Assembly (NCBI GenBank): GCA_022448245.1
Contig: JAKVCO010000018.1
Coordinates: 1-64,000 of the forward strand
Length of the DNA stretch: 64,000 bases
Reading direction: 5' to 3'
Source: Paracoccaceae bacterium
GTDB taxonomy: Bacteria > Pseudomonadota > Alphaproteobacteria > Rhodobacterales > Rhodobacteraceae
A program made the translations under genes and the position numbers. The notes beneath the pieces were generated by a model, which saw only the letters and a list, made by a program, of their open reading frames with translations, was not told the DNA's origin and ran no database searches. This document shows, piece by piece, positions 48,686-58,846 of the stretch; position 1 is the first letter of the stretch; every line of letters begins with the position of its first letter.

Positions 48686-49509
48686 CGCTCGCCACGCTCT
48701 CCGAGGTTTTGCAGCCCGCGCTGAAAGGCGGCTACGCCGTGGGCGGGCTGGTGACGCTGGGATGGGAGGACATGCGCGCCTTCGTGCGTGCGGCCGAGGC
48801 GGAGGACTGCCCAGTGATCCTGCAGGCGGGCCCATCCTGTCGCGCGCACACGCCATTGCCGGTATTGGGGAAGATGTTCCGGTATTTGGCCGAGGATGCC
48901 AGCGTGCCAGTCGTGGCGCATCTGGATCACGGGTACGAGGCCGAAGACTGCCGGATCGCGCTCGAAAGCGGGTTCACCTCGCTGATGTTCGACGGCTCCC
49001 GCAAGCCGATCGAGCAGAACATCGATGAGACCGCCGCCATCGCTGAGATGGCCCATGCGGCGGGGATCTCCTGCGAGGGGGAGATCGGCTTTGTGGGCTA
49101 TGACAATGGCGAGGCTTCCGCCGGGACCGCCCCGGAAGAAGCCGCTCGTTTCGCTCGGGAGAGCGGCGTGGACGCCATGGCGATCTCCGTCGGCAATGTG
49201 CACCTTCAGCAGGATCAGTCGGGCGGCCTCGATGAGGCACGCATCGACGCGATCGAGGCTGTGACAGACGTCCCTCTGGTGATCCACGGCGGCTCCGGCG
49301 TGCCTACGGCGCAGCGGCGGCGCCTCGCGCAGACCACGGCGATCTGCAAATACAACATCGGGACTGAACTGCGCATGGCCTTTGGCGCGGCGCTGCGCGA
49401 CGCTGTCGCCGCTGATCCGGAGCGGTTCGACCGGGTGCAAATCCTCAAGGATATCGAAGACCCGGTGGAAGAAGCTGCCCGCCGCGTACTCAGGGAGCTC
49501 AAGGCATGA
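48682..49509 (+). CDS. Class II fructose-bisphosphate-type aldolase (IolJ-like)
   Basis: VPVVAHLDHGYEAEDCRIALESGFTSLMFDGS...CEGEIGFVG...PLVIHGGSGVP; metal-binding His/Glu motifs; ATG 48682. Confidence 0.87.
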   Translation: MTLATLSEVLQPALKGGYAVGGLVTLGWEDMRAFVRAAEAEDCPVILQAGPSCRAHTPLPVLGKMFRYLAEDASVPVVAHLDHGYEAEDCRIALESGFTSLMFDGSRKPIEQNIDETAAIAEMAHAAGISCEGEIGFVGYDNGEASAGTAPEEAARFARESGVDAMAISVGNVHLQQDQSGGLDEARIDAIEAVTDVPLVIHGGSGVPTAQRRRLAQTTAICKYNIGTELRMAFGAALRDAVAADPERFDRVQILKDIEDPVEEAARRVLRELKA

Positions 49510-50498
49510 TGAACATCGGAATTCTGGGGTGCGGGCGCATCGGGCAGGTCCATGCCCGGTCGCTGGCAGGGATGAACAACGCGCGCGTCGCGGCAGTCTC
49601 CGACGCGGTGCCGGAAGCTGCGGATGCCCTTGCGGCGGCCACGGGCGGCAAGGCCATGACGAGCGAGGCGATCATTGCTGACGCAGGCATTGATGCCGTC
49701 ATCATCGGCACGCCCACAAGCACGCACCACGATCTGATCCATGAGGCTGCTGCGGCTGGTAAGGCGATTTTCTGCGAGAAACCTGTAGATTTATCTGCTG
49801 ATCGCACCCGTGCGTGCATCGCAGCAGTCGAAAAGGCGGGCGTTCCCATGCTCGTGGCCTTCAACCGCCGTTTCGATCCCAACTTCGCGCATCTGCAGTC
49901 CCGCATCGAGGCGGGCGACCTCGGTGATGTGGAGATGGTGACGATCCTGTCCCGCGATCCGTCGCCACCCCCGGTGAGCTATATCAAACAGTCCGGTGGG
50001 CTCTTCCGCGATATGATGATCCACGATTTCGACATGGCGCGTTTCTTGCTGGATGAGGAGCCGGTTGAGGTTTTCGCGCAGGGTTCTTGCCTCGTCGATC
50101 CTGAGATTGGTGAGGCAGGCGATGTCGATACGGCGATGGTGACGCTCAAGACGGCGTCAGGGAAGATCGCGCAGATCTCAAACTCCCGCCGCGCGTCATA
50201 CGGCTATGATCAACGCATCGAAGTGCACGGGTCAAAAGCGCTCGCCCGGGCGGATAACCTGCATGAGAATTCGGTCGAAATCGCAGGCGCCTCAGGCTTC
50301 ACAAGGGCACCGGCGCAGCACTTCTTCCTCGAGCGTTATGCTGCGGCATACTCTATCGAGATGGCGCATTTTGTTAATTCTGTGACGAATAATATTCTTA
50401 TAAAGCCCAGTGGAAAGGACGGCCTCAAAGCGCAGCTCCTCGCGGATGCGGCGGATGCGTCTTGCAGAGACGGCAAAATGTACCGGGTCGGCGACTAG
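49506..50498 (+). CDS. iolG: Inositol 2-dehydrogenase
   Basis: NIGILGCGRIGQVHARSL, FCEKPVDLSADRT, FNRRFDPNF, GGLFRDMMIHDFDMARFL. Confidence 0.88.
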   Translation: MMNIGILGCGRIGQVHARSLAGMNNARVAAVSDAVPEAADALAAATGGKAMTSEAIIADAGIDAVIIGTPTSTHHDLIHEAAAAGKAIFCEKPVDLSADRTRACIAAVEKAGVPMLVAFNRRFDPNFAHLQSRIEAGDLGDVEMVTILSRDPSPPPVSYIKQSGGLFRDMMIHDFDMARFLLDEEPVEVFAQGSCLVDPEIGEAGDVDTAMVTLKTASGKIAQISNSRRASYGYDQRIEVHGSKALARADNLHENSVEIAGASGFTRAPAQHFFLERYAAAYSIEMAHFVNSVTNNILIKPSGKDGLKAQLLADAADASCRDGKMYRVGD

Positions 50499-50508
50499 CA
50501 AAAGACCT

Positions 50509-51444
50509 CTAGTCCGCCGGAACACCTTCCATGATCTGGCGGACTTCCTCTTGCACCACCTCGATGAAGGCGAAAGACAGCGCGCGGAATGGCTTGCGCT
50601 CGTCCGTCATCGCCCAAAGCAGGTTCGACATGTCGTTAAGCATCTCGGACGTGCTCGCCCTCTCCTGATCGGTCTGCGCGGCTTTGCGGGCGTTTGCGTA
50701 TTTGATGATCAGATTTCGATAGAGCTGCATTTGCAGCAGATGCGTGCGGCGATGCTCTTCAAGCCAACGACGGTTGAGGCCTAGAATCCGAATGCTTGCT
50801 TCGCCCGCCAAACTGTCGTCTCGCGGTCGCACAACGCTGGCCACGCCGTCAAAGATCACCCATTCGAGGTGATCCTCGGGATCTTCTTCGCCAGTCGGGT
50901 CGAGGATCAAAGGTTTTTCGGCGCTCAGATCGCCGGGCGCGGTGATCCAGAAGTCATCTTCAGTGGGGAAGTAATTCGCTTTGCCCGACGATTGCCCGTC
51001 CGCCGTTTCGAGGAAGTTAATGAACTCCGCTTCAGAGGCGAGGCCGGAGGGGATGTGCAGGTGGTTTGAGCGCATTTGGTTGCAATGCGCGCAGGACGGC
51101 ACGAGGTTTTCCCAAACCATGGCCAGCCACCAATATCCGGGGTGGTCGACCCCTGCCTCGTCAGCTTCGGTAACGCCTGCCTTGGGGCGGTAGTGCTCCA
51201 CATCCGTGTCGATGCCGCCGCTGACCTTCATCTCGCAATAGGCGCATTTGCCGTGGAACATCTCCTTGAGGGCGTTGCGGACGTCGTCGTGGCCATAGGC
51301 TTTGAAGTCTTTTGAGGCGGGCTTTTGGCCGAGAGCAATTTTTGCCTTCACCTTCTCAAGCTCGCGCGCGCCAACGCGGGATCGTTTGTCAGGCTCGCCC
51401 GGCTTCAGCGGCTCGGGGCATTCTGTCCGTTGAACCCAAATCAT
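50509..51444 (-). CDS. HNH endonuclease-like protein (PtuB / TIGR02646-like), Septu-type component
   Basis: GKCAYCEMKVSGGIDTDVEHYRPKAG...YWWLAMVWENLVPSCAHCNQMRSNH: HNH with zinc CxxC pairs; coupled to the ATPase gene through TGATG. Confidence 0.8.
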   Translation of the reverse strand: MIWVQRTECPEPLKPGEPDKRSRVGARELEKVKAKIALGQKPASKDFKAYGHDDVRNALKEMFHGKCAYCEMKVSGGIDTDVEHYRPKAGVTEADEAGVDHPGYWWLAMVWENLVPSCAHCNQMRSNHLHIPSGLASEAEFINFLETADGQSSGKANYFPTEDDFWITAPGDLSAEKPLILDPTGEEDPEDHLEWVIFDGVASVVRPRDDSLAGEASIRILGLNRRWLEEHRRTHLLQMQLYRNLIIKYANARKAAQTDQERASTSEMLNDMSNLLWAMTDERKPFRALSFAFIEVVQEEVRQIMEGVPAD

Positions 51445-53780
51445 CAGCGGCGCCTCCGGTAGAGGGAGGAGAACTCCTCCTCGTAGTCCACCCGGGAAGG
51501 GGCCGGGCCGCGGGACGGCGTAACCTGAGTCCGTTTGACCTCCTTCTGCAACGCGCGCGCATAGGCTTGTTCGGCAATGGTGGAGCCGAGCACCATGTTG
51601 TCTTGCAGCTCGTCATGGAGTCGGTCGCGGTCTTTCTCTTCGCTTTCGCTGAGCGGTTCGGTTTTCGCAACGAGCTGGTTGAAGCGCATGAGCTTGGCGT
51701 CGGTTTCGGGATCGGTGGAGCCGAGGCCAAAGAATTCCGATGTCAGGATTTGCTCCGCGCGCATGCCTCGGATCGAGGGAAGATCGTCGACCTTTTCCAC
51801 CTTGGCGTCAAACGCGTCACGGCGCAGGACGAACACCTCGCCGTTGTACATGCCCCGCAGGCACAGCGGGTCGTGGGTCGTCACGACGAACTGAACCTTC
51901 GGGAACGCGCGCCTGAGAAGCTGCATGATCTGCATTTTCCAGCGCGGATGCAGGTGTGTTTCGATCTCGTCGATGAAGACGACGGCATGGGCGAATTCGA
52001 GGTTGTCGTATTGGTAGAGGAGCTCTCGGATGATGTCGCAGACCATGGCGATGACGCTCTTGTATCCCACGCTCATGTCTTTGAGGGCCGTGCGTTCGCC
52101 ATTGGCTGTGATGAAAATCCGGCCGCCGCCATCGCTTTCGAGTTCGCGCTCAAAATCGTCTTCTTTGGCGAGCATGAGAACCTCGCGCAGCGCGCGTGCG
52201 GCGGCATCGAAGTCCTGAGGTTTCAGGCTGGTGAGCCAGTCGATCGGGTTGGCGATCATGGCCATTGGATCAAAAAGCGATCGTACGCGGTAAGCAGGGG
52301 CGCGGAAGCGTCGGCCGCTTTTCTTGAAGAAACGGCGAGGGCCGTAGGCGAGGATGATTTTTGAGGGTTCAGCCGCTCCTTCAAAGCTATCGGCGGACCT
52401 ATGAGCGGTGATATCAACCGGTTCCTCGGCCTCAAGGAAGCCCAGCGAGACACCCATGAATTCTTCTGTCTGCGTGGGATCGCTGGCGTCGCTCCAATGG
52501 ATGAGGTCCCTTGGCGCCAGCTCTTCCTCCGCCAGCATGTCATCGAGCTCTGCCGCTTCTCGGGTGCCGATCAGGGCCAGCGTCATCGCCTCCAGAACCG
52601 AGGACTTACCGGTCGCGTTTTCACCCAAGAGCAACATGCAGGGCACTTGTTCGATGTCGTCGACCGCTTCAGGCAGCGTGAATTCGATCCCCTTCAGCGC
52701 CTTGAAGTTCGAGATCGAGACGCTCTGCAAACGGTCGCTGTAGAGCGGCATTTTCTTGATCGACGGCGTGCGGGAAGGGCGCCGGAACTTCGGTGCGGAA
52801 GGCTTGGAGCTCGGGGTGGCCTTCATTGCCGGTTCGGCTGATGAAGTCGCGCTCTGCCCAAGAGCTTCGTCGAGCGCCCGTTCGACCACGTGGTTCCTTT
52901 GAACCTCGGGAAGTGCCGAGAACCGTTCAAGAAAATCTGAAGGCGATGTTGCATCGACTGATTGGCCAAGCCTGGACCGCAAAATCGCTATGGTTGCGGC
53001 GCCCATATAGGTCGTTGGCGGCCAGATTTCGTCACCGGGTTCCGTGTGGTTATCAGCATCGAGCAAAAAGAACGTTTCTGCCGCGGGATTGCTGCCAGAC
53101 ATCGTGCCGACGAGCCCACCCGTCCCGCCGTCTCGCCATATGGCGCGCAGCACGTTCTCGATCACTCGGCGCCGGTCCCGCGCAAGTTTGCCTCGGTTTA
53201 GGGCCAGCCAGCCAATCGTCGTTTCGCCGCGCAGAGATCCTTCCATGGGAAAGACGCCGCCATCGAGGCGGAAATCGAGATGCTCCCACGGGTGCATCTC
53301 GCTGGGGTCGAGCATCAGCGCATCTTCAACCTCGCGGCATTCCGCGACGGGCGCGCCCACGCTCGCCCGGCGGGCCACGTAGAAGTAGTTTTCCTTCCGT
53401 CGGGCGCATTCTGGGCAGACCCAGAAAAGGTTCTCCCAGTCGTAGGTCAGCCAGGCGTAGGAAATGAAATCAGAGGACCCATCTTGGTTGCGCGCATTAG
53501 AGGAGGGGCGGTGCTGGGTGATGCTGCCGCGCCTCGATCCACCCTTCTGCGATGGGAGTGCTGGGCTCTCGCAATAGGCGCAGACATGGCCGAAAAGCTC
53601 GGCCATTTCTTCTTGGGCGTCAGGATTGTTTCTGAGGACAAAATCGTCGGGGACGCGGCGGGTCTGGCCCCCTTTCGTCGTCAGCTCAAGAAACTCGGAA
53701 AGCTCGTTGCGCGCGAAGTCCATGTCCTTGGAAGACAGGAATTTCGGCTCATAGATGGCGGATCGATCGATGTATCGCAT
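51444..53780 (-). CDS. HNH-ATPase fusion (PtuA-like AAA/ABC ATPase with N-terminal HNH-like domain), Septu-type component
   Basis: N-terminal HVCAYCESPA...ITQHRPSSNA...YAWLTYDWENLFWVCPECARRKEN; then Walker A GENATGKSS and Walker B AVVFIDEIETHLHPRWKMQIMQLL...VVTTHDPL. Confidence 0.82.
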   Translation of the reverse strand: MRYIDRSAIYEPKFLSSKDMDFARNELSEFLELTTKGGQTRRVPDDFVLRNNPDAQEEMAELFGHVCAYCESPALPSQKGGSRRGSITQHRPSSNARNQDGSSDFISYAWLTYDWENLFWVCPECARRKENYFYVARRASVGAPVAECREVEDALMLDPSEMHPWEHLDFRLDGGVFPMEGSLRGETTIGWLALNRGKLARDRRRVIENVLRAIWRDGGTGGLVGTMSGSNPAAETFFLLDADNHTEPGDEIWPPTTYMGAATIAILRSRLGQSVDATSPSDFLERFSALPEVQRNHVVERALDEALGQSATSSAEPAMKATPSSKPSAPKFRRPSRTPSIKKMPLYSDRLQSVSISNFKALKGIEFTLPEAVDDIEQVPCMLLLGENATGKSSVLEAMTLALIGTREAAELDDMLAEEELAPRDLIHWSDASDPTQTEEFMGVSLGFLEAEEPVDITAHRSADSFEGAAEPSKIILAYGPRRFFKKSGRRFRAPAYRVRSLFDPMAMIANPIDWLTSLKPQDFDAAARALREVLMLAKEDDFERELESDGGGRIFITANGERTALKDMSVGYKSVIAMVCDIIRELLYQYDNLEFAHAVVFIDEIETHLHPRWKMQIMQLLRRAFPKVQFVVTTHDPLCLRGMYNGEVFVLRRDAFDAKVEKVDDLPSIRGMRAEQILTSEFFGLGSTDPETDAKLMRFNQLVAKTEPLSESEEKDRDRLHDELQDNMVLGSTIAEQAYARALQKEVKRTQVTPSRGPAPSRVDYEEEFSSLYRRRR

Positions 53781-53830
53781 GCTAATCTGGTGCTTAAATT
53801 AGGTCAGCTTACGGCCCTCATGGTGATCCG

Positions 53831-54943
53831 TCAAAGTCGAGCGAGGAACCCTCCCAACCGTTCGAGGCCTTCTTCGACGATCAAGGGGGTGTTGGCGTAG
53901 CCGATGCGGGCGTAGCACTCCATGTCGAAGGCATCTCCGGGGGTCATCATGACGCCGGTCTCTTTGAGCAGCGCGATGCAGAACTCCCGCGAGGACATGG
54001 GCACGTCCAGTTTCAGCATCGCCGTGGTGCCTGCACGGGGTTTGACCCAGCTGACGCGGTCTTGGCTGTCCACCCAGTCGCTCACAAGCGCGAGGTTGCC
54101 GCGCGTGATGGCGCGGGCGCGGGAGAGCACCGCATCGCTGTTTTCCAGCGCCAGCGTCGCGAAATGGTCGTTAATCATCCCGATGGAGATCGTGTCGTAG
54201 TCGCGGTGGAGGGCTGCGGCCTCTGCCACCTCATCGGGCCCCACGACCCAGCCGAGGCGCAGACCAGCCAGGGAATAGGCCTTCGACACCGAACACGCCG
54301 CCAGCCCTTTCTCATAGACGTCGGCCATGGAAATCATGGAGCCTTCGCCCTCTTGGTTCGTGCCCCGGTAGACCTCGTCGCAGAGCACGTAGGCGCCCAC
54401 TTCACGCGCGATGGCGGCGATGTCTTCGAGCATGGGGTGATCGATCAGCGCGCCTGTGGGGTTGTTCGGGTTCGTGAGCGCGATGAGCTTTGTCTCAGGC
54501 CACATCAGAGCGCGCAGCTCATCAAGGTCGGGAAGAAAATCGTTCTCCGCCCGCAGCTTGAGGAGGGACACCTCTGCCCCGATGCTCTCCGGGATCGAGT
54601 AGTGCTGCTGATAGGTCGGCACGATGGAGACCACGTGATCGCCCCGGCTCAGCAGCGTTTTGTGGGCCAGCATGTTGGCGCCAATCGTGCCGTGGGTGAC
54701 GGTGATGGCATGCGGGTTGGTGTAGAGCGCAGCGATGGCGGCGCGCAGGCGTTCCGACCCTTCGATGGCCCCGTAGGTCATCTTCATGGCCAAAAGCTCC
54801 TCCAGATCGGTGGCGTTGCGGCCCGTCAGCGCCAGCAGCGCATCGATGGTCAGGCTTTCTACACAGGTCTCTGCGAGGTTGAGCTCGCAGCGCGTCTCCC
54901 ACTCGTTCATCCAGATTTCGACTTTGAAAGGCTCGATATACAT
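53831..54943 (-). CDS. PLP-dependent aminotransferase, class I/II
   Basis: LIALTNPNNPTGALID, CDEVYRG, CSVSKAYSLAGLRLGW (PLP lysine region). Confidence 0.9.
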   Translation of the reverse strand: MYIEPFKVEIWMNEWETRCELNLAETCVESLTIDALLALTGRNATDLEELLAMKMTYGAIEGSERLRAAIAALYTNPHAITVTHGTIGANMLAHKTLLSRGDHVVSIVPTYQQHYSIPESIGAEVSLLKLRAENDFLPDLDELRALMWPETKLIALTNPNNPTGALIDHPMLEDIAAIAREVGAYVLCDEVYRGTNQEGEGSMISMADVYEKGLAACSVSKAYSLAGLRLGWVVGPDEVAEAAALHRDYDTISIGMINDHFATLALENSDAVLSRARAITRGNLALVSDWVDSQDRVSWVKPRAGTTAMLKLDVPMSSREFCIALLKETGVMMTPGDAFDMECYARIGYANTPLIVEEGLERLGGFLARL

Positions 54944-55002
54944 GCTTCCCTCTTTTTACGCAGGATGGCCCGGCTGCAAACCCACGTCCAGAGGAGGCAA
55001 AG

Positions 55003-55755
55003 ATGCTGGATCGCACGTCTGAAAACATGACGCACTGGCAAGAACGCGTCGACATGGCTGCTGCGTTTCGCTGGACGGCCCGATTTGGGTTTCATGAGGC
55101 CGTGGCCAACCATTTCTCGCTGGCGGTGAATGAGCATGGCACGAAGTTCTTGATGAACCCGAACCAGCGTCATTTCAGCCGGATCAAGGCGTCAGATCTG
55201 CTGCTTCTCGACGCCAATGACCCGGACACGATGTCCTTGCCTGATGCGCCTGATCCGACGGCGTGGGGGCTTCATGGCGGCGTGCACCGCCATGTGCCGC
55301 ATGCGCGCTGCGTGATGCATGTGCACTCGATCCACGCCACGGTCCTCGCGTGCCTCGCAGACAGCACCTTGCCGCCCATCGATCAGAACACGGCCACGTT
55401 CTACAATCGGACTGTCGTCGATGGCGAATTTGGCGGTCTTGCGTTCGAAGAAGAGGGCGAGCGCTGCGCGGGCCTTCTGTCTGACCCGAAGAAGAAAGTC
55501 ATGATCATGGGCAATCATGGCATCCTCGTGCTGGGTGATGATGTCGCAGATACCTTCAACCGCCTCTACTATTTTGAGCGCGCTGCAGAGACGTATATCC
55601 GCGCGCTTCAGACCGGAAAGCCACTGCGCATTCTTAGTGATGAAATCGCCGAAAAGACGGCCAGCGAGCTCGATGATTACCCCGATCAGGCCACGCGCCA
55701 CTTGGAGGAGCTGAAGGCCATTTTGGACGATGAAGGCTCAAATTACACGAAGTAG
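55003..55755 (+). CDS. Class II aldolase/adducin-family protein
   Basis: EAVANHFSLAVNEHGTKFLMNP...VHRHVPHARCVMHVHSIHATVLA...IMGNHGILVLGDDVADTFNRLYYFERAAE. Confidence 0.9.
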   Translation: MLDRTSENMTHWQERVDMAAAFRWTARFGFHEAVANHFSLAVNEHGTKFLMNPNQRHFSRIKASDLLLLDANDPDTMSLPDAPDPTAWGLHGGVHRHVPHARCVMHVHSIHATVLACLADSTLPPIDQNTATFYNRTVVDGEFGGLAFEEEGERCAGLLSDPKKKVMIMGNHGILVLGDDVADTFNRLYYFERAAETYIRALQTGKPLRILSDEIAEKTASELDDYPDQATRHLEELKAILDDEGSNYTK

Positions 55756-55927
55756 GTCTCATTATTTGCGGGTTTGGAAATAATTTGAATCCGCTGGACA
55801 GAAAATCTTACCGTTTCTACCTTGGCGAAAGCCGAGGCGTGGGGTAGTGAAAAGAAGCCTTACCTGAGGCAATTCAAGCAAGGGAAATCACTGCTCGGGA
55901 GGGAGTGTTATTTCTAGCCAGACCAAA

Positions 55928-58744
55928 GTGGGGCAACCCCAACTCAACCTGTCACCGAAAGTCTCTGACGAGGTGCGCAAAACCACGTGCTACATGTGCG
56001 CCTGCCGGTGCGGCATCAACGTGCACATGAAGGATGGCAAAGTTGCCTATATCGAGGGCAACCGCGACCACCCTGTGAACCAGGGCGTCCTCTGCGCCAA
56101 GGGCAGCGCGGGCATCATGCAGCACAACGCGCCGTCGCGTTTGCGCAAGCCTTTGAAGCGCGTGGGCGAGCGTGGTTCCGGTGAGTTCGAAGAGATCGAA
56201 TGGGATGAGGCGCTGCAAATCGCCTGCGATTGGCTGGAGCCTATCCGCGCGGAAGACCCCTCCAAGCTCGCCTTCTTTACAGGCCGCGACCAGTCGCAGA
56301 GCTTCACGTCTTTCTGGGCGCAGAATTTCGGAACGCCGAACTACGCGGCGCACGGTGGCTTCTGCTCCGTGAACATGGCCGCTGCTGGCATCTACACGAT
56401 GGGCGGCGCGTTTTGGGAGTTTGGCCAGCCTGACTGGGATCGCACGAAGCTCTTCATGCTGTTTGGCGTGGCAGAAGACCACGACAGTAACCCCATCAAG
56501 ATGGGAATCGGCCGTCTGAAGAAGAACGGCGGCAAGATCATCGGCGTGAACCCGATCCGCACGGGATATAACGCTGTGGCGGACGAATGGGTGGGCATCA
56601 CCCCCGGCACCGACGGTCTCTTCATCCTTGCGCTGATCCACGAGCTGCTGAAAGCGGGCAAGATCGACCTCGATTACCTCGCGCGCTTCACAAACAGCCC
56701 AGTGCTAGTGAACAGCGATCCCGCATCGCCGGAATACGGCCTCTTGATGCGCGACAAAGACGGCAAACTGCTCGTCATCGACCGCGCGACTGGAAAGCCT
56801 GCAGCCTTTGACAAGAAAGGCGTGAAACCTTCGCTTTCGGCCACTTACGAGAAAGACGGCGTCACCCATGTGCCTGTCATGCATATGCTGGCCGAGCGTT
56901 ACCTGCAGCCTGAATACGCCCCTGAGGCGGTAGCAGAGCGTTGCGGTGTTTCCGCAGACCGCATCCGCGCCATCGCGGCAGAGCTCGCGCGCGTGGCATT
57001 CGAGGAGGCGTTCGAGCTTCCCATCGAATGGACCGACTTCCGCGGCGAGACGCACAAGACGATGACCGGGCGTCCGGTCTCCTTCCACTCCATGCGTGGT
57101 ATCTCGGCGCACTCAAACGGCTTCCAGACCTGCCGGTCGCTGCACCTGCTGCAGATCCTTCTGGGCTCCGTCGAGGTTCCGGGTGGCTTCCGTTTCAAGC
57201 CGCCATATCCGAAGCCCGTTAGCGCGCATCCGAAGCCGCATTGCAAAGTCACGCCGGGCAAACCGCTCGACGGGCCGCATCTGGGCTTTGTGCAGGGGCC
57301 CGAGGGTCTGTGCCTGCGCGAAGACGGCACGCCCGCGAGGATCGACAAAGCATTCTCGTGGGAAAACCCCATGAGCTCCCATGGGCTCATGCATATGGTG
57401 ATCTCGAACGCTTATGCGGGTGATCCTTACAAGATCGACACGCTGTTCATGTATATGGCCAACATGTCGTGGAACTCCTCCATGAACACGTCGGGCACCA
57501 TGAAGATGCTGACCGACAAGGATGAGAACGGCGATTACGTCATTCCGCGGATCATCTACTCTGATGCCTACAGCTCCGAGATGGTGGCCTATGCAGACCT
57601 CGTGCTGCCGGATACGACCTATCTGGAGCGTCACGACTGTATCTCCCTCCTCGATCGTCCGATTTGTGAGGCAGATGCCGCAGCTGACGCGATCCGTTGG
57701 CCGGTTGTGGAGCCGGACCGGGATGTGCGGGGCTTCCAGACGGTGCTTGTGCAGCTGGCCAACAAGATGGGCCTGCCGGGCTTCACCAATGAAGATGGCT
57801 CGTCCAAGTACGAAGACTACGCCGATTACATCACCAACCACCAACGCAAGCCGGGCATTGGCCCGCTCGCCGGTTTCCGCGGCAACGGCGACAGCCACGG
57901 GCGGGGCGATGTGAACCCGCAGCAGATCGACCGCTACATCGAGAACGGCGGCTTCTTTGTGAGCCACATCCCGGACGAGGCGTCCTACTTCAAACCGTGG
58001 AACGCGGCTTACCAGGATTGGGCCGTGGACATGGGCCTCTATGACAGCCCGCAGCCCTACGTGTTTGATGTCTATGTGGAGACGATGCGGAAGTTCCAAC
58101 TTGCCGCCGAGGGCCATGGCGACCGCCAACCACCCGATCACCTGCGCCAGCGCATCAAAGACACGCTCGATCCGCTGCCGATCTGGTATCCGCCCTTCGA
58201 AGAGGGGCTGGTCTCCGAGGAGGAGTTCCCGCTCCACGCGCTCACGCAGCGTCCTATGGCAATGTATCACAGCTGGGGCACGCAGAACGCTTGGCTGCGC
58301 CAGATCCACGGCCGCAACCCTCTGTATGTCCCCACGGACATTTGGGAGAAGAACGGCTTCAATACTGGCGACTGGGCAAAGCTGAGCTCCGCACACGGGT
58401 CGATCACCGTACCCGTGGCGCATATGGCTGCGCTGAATCCCAAGACGGTTTGGACGTGGAATGCCATCGGCAAGCGCAAAGGCGCTTGGGCGCTGGATGA
58501 TGATGCGCCCGAGGCGAAGGAGGGTTTCCTCCTCAATCACCTGATTCACGAGCTGCTGCCATCGAAGGGTGACGGCATGCGTTGGGCCAATTCTGACCCG
58601 ATCACGGGGCAGGCTGCCTGGTTCGACCTTCGGGTACAGATCGAAAAGGTCGATGCCCCGGACGAGGTTCAGCCTGCGATTCCGCCAATAAATTCACCTG
58701 TTGGGAAAGGGCCGCGGTCGCTCGCTTGGAAGGTCGAAAAATGA
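55928..58744 (+). CDS. soeA: Molybdopterin oxidoreductase, probable sulfite dehydrogenase subunit A (SoeA-like)
   Basis: N-terminal 4Fe-4S motif CYMCACRCGINVHMKDGKVAYIEGNRDHPVNQGVLCAKG; no Tat signal visible; followed by FeS and NrfD/DmsC-type subunits. GTG start at 55928 uncertain. Confidence 0.75.
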   Translation: MGQPQLNLSPKVSDEVRKTTCYMCACRCGINVHMKDGKVAYIEGNRDHPVNQGVLCAKGSAGIMQHNAPSRLRKPLKRVGERGSGEFEEIEWDEALQIACDWLEPIRAEDPSKLAFFTGRDQSQSFTSFWAQNFGTPNYAAHGGFCSVNMAAAGIYTMGGAFWEFGQPDWDRTKLFMLFGVAEDHDSNPIKMGIGRLKKNGGKIIGVNPIRTGYNAVADEWVGITPGTDGLFILALIHELLKAGKIDLDYLARFTNSPVLVNSDPASPEYGLLMRDKDGKLLVIDRATGKPAAFDKKGVKPSLSATYEKDGVTHVPVMHMLAERYLQPEYAPEAVAERCGVSADRIRAIAAELARVAFEEAFELPIEWTDFRGETHKTMTGRPVSFHSMRGISAHSNGFQTCRSLHLLQILLGSVEVPGGFRFKPPYPKPVSAHPKPHCKVTPGKPLDGPHLGFVQGPEGLCLREDGTPARIDKAFSWENPMSSHGLMHMVISNAYAGDPYKIDTLFMYMANMSWNSSMNTSGTMKMLTDKDENGDYVIPRIIYSDAYSSEMVAYADLVLPDTTYLERHDCISLLDRPICEADAAADAIRWPVVEPDRDVRGFQTVLVQLANKMGLPGFTNEDGSSKYEDYADYITNHQRKPGIGPLAGFRGNGDSHGRGDVNPQQIDRYIENGGFFVSHIPDEASYFKPWNAAYQDWAVDMGLYDSPQPYVFDVYVETMRKFQLAAEGHGDRQPPDHLRQRIKDTLDPLPIWYPPFEEGLVSEEEFPLHALTQRPMAMYHSWGTQNAWLRQIHGRNPLYVPTDIWEKNGFNTGDWAKLSSAHGSITVPVAHMAALNPKTVWTWNAIGKRKGAWALDDDAPEAKEGFLLNHLIHELLPSKGDGMRWANSDPITGQAAWFDLRVQIEKVDAPDEVQPAIPPINSPVGKGPRSLAWKVEK

Positions 58745-58846
58745 CGGCGTCCCTAATGATGCCCTCGCATAGCCCCGTGCCGGTCACGGTGTTGGCGCAA
58801 TGCGACGTCAAATGTGCTGACAGAACCAGTGCAATGAGGTGTCGCA

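Noticed and set aside
51312-52364. 350-aa plus-strand ORF opposite the ATPase gene
   Set aside because: Antisense of the Walker-motif ATPase; composition typical of a shadow ORF.
50509-53780. Retron-associated Septu (retron with PtuAB effector)
   Set aside because: No reverse transcriptase ORF or ncRNA-like structured region next to the pair.
57113-58549. 478-aa minus-strand ORF over the molybdoenzyme gene
   Set aside because: Antisense shadow; no domain signature.
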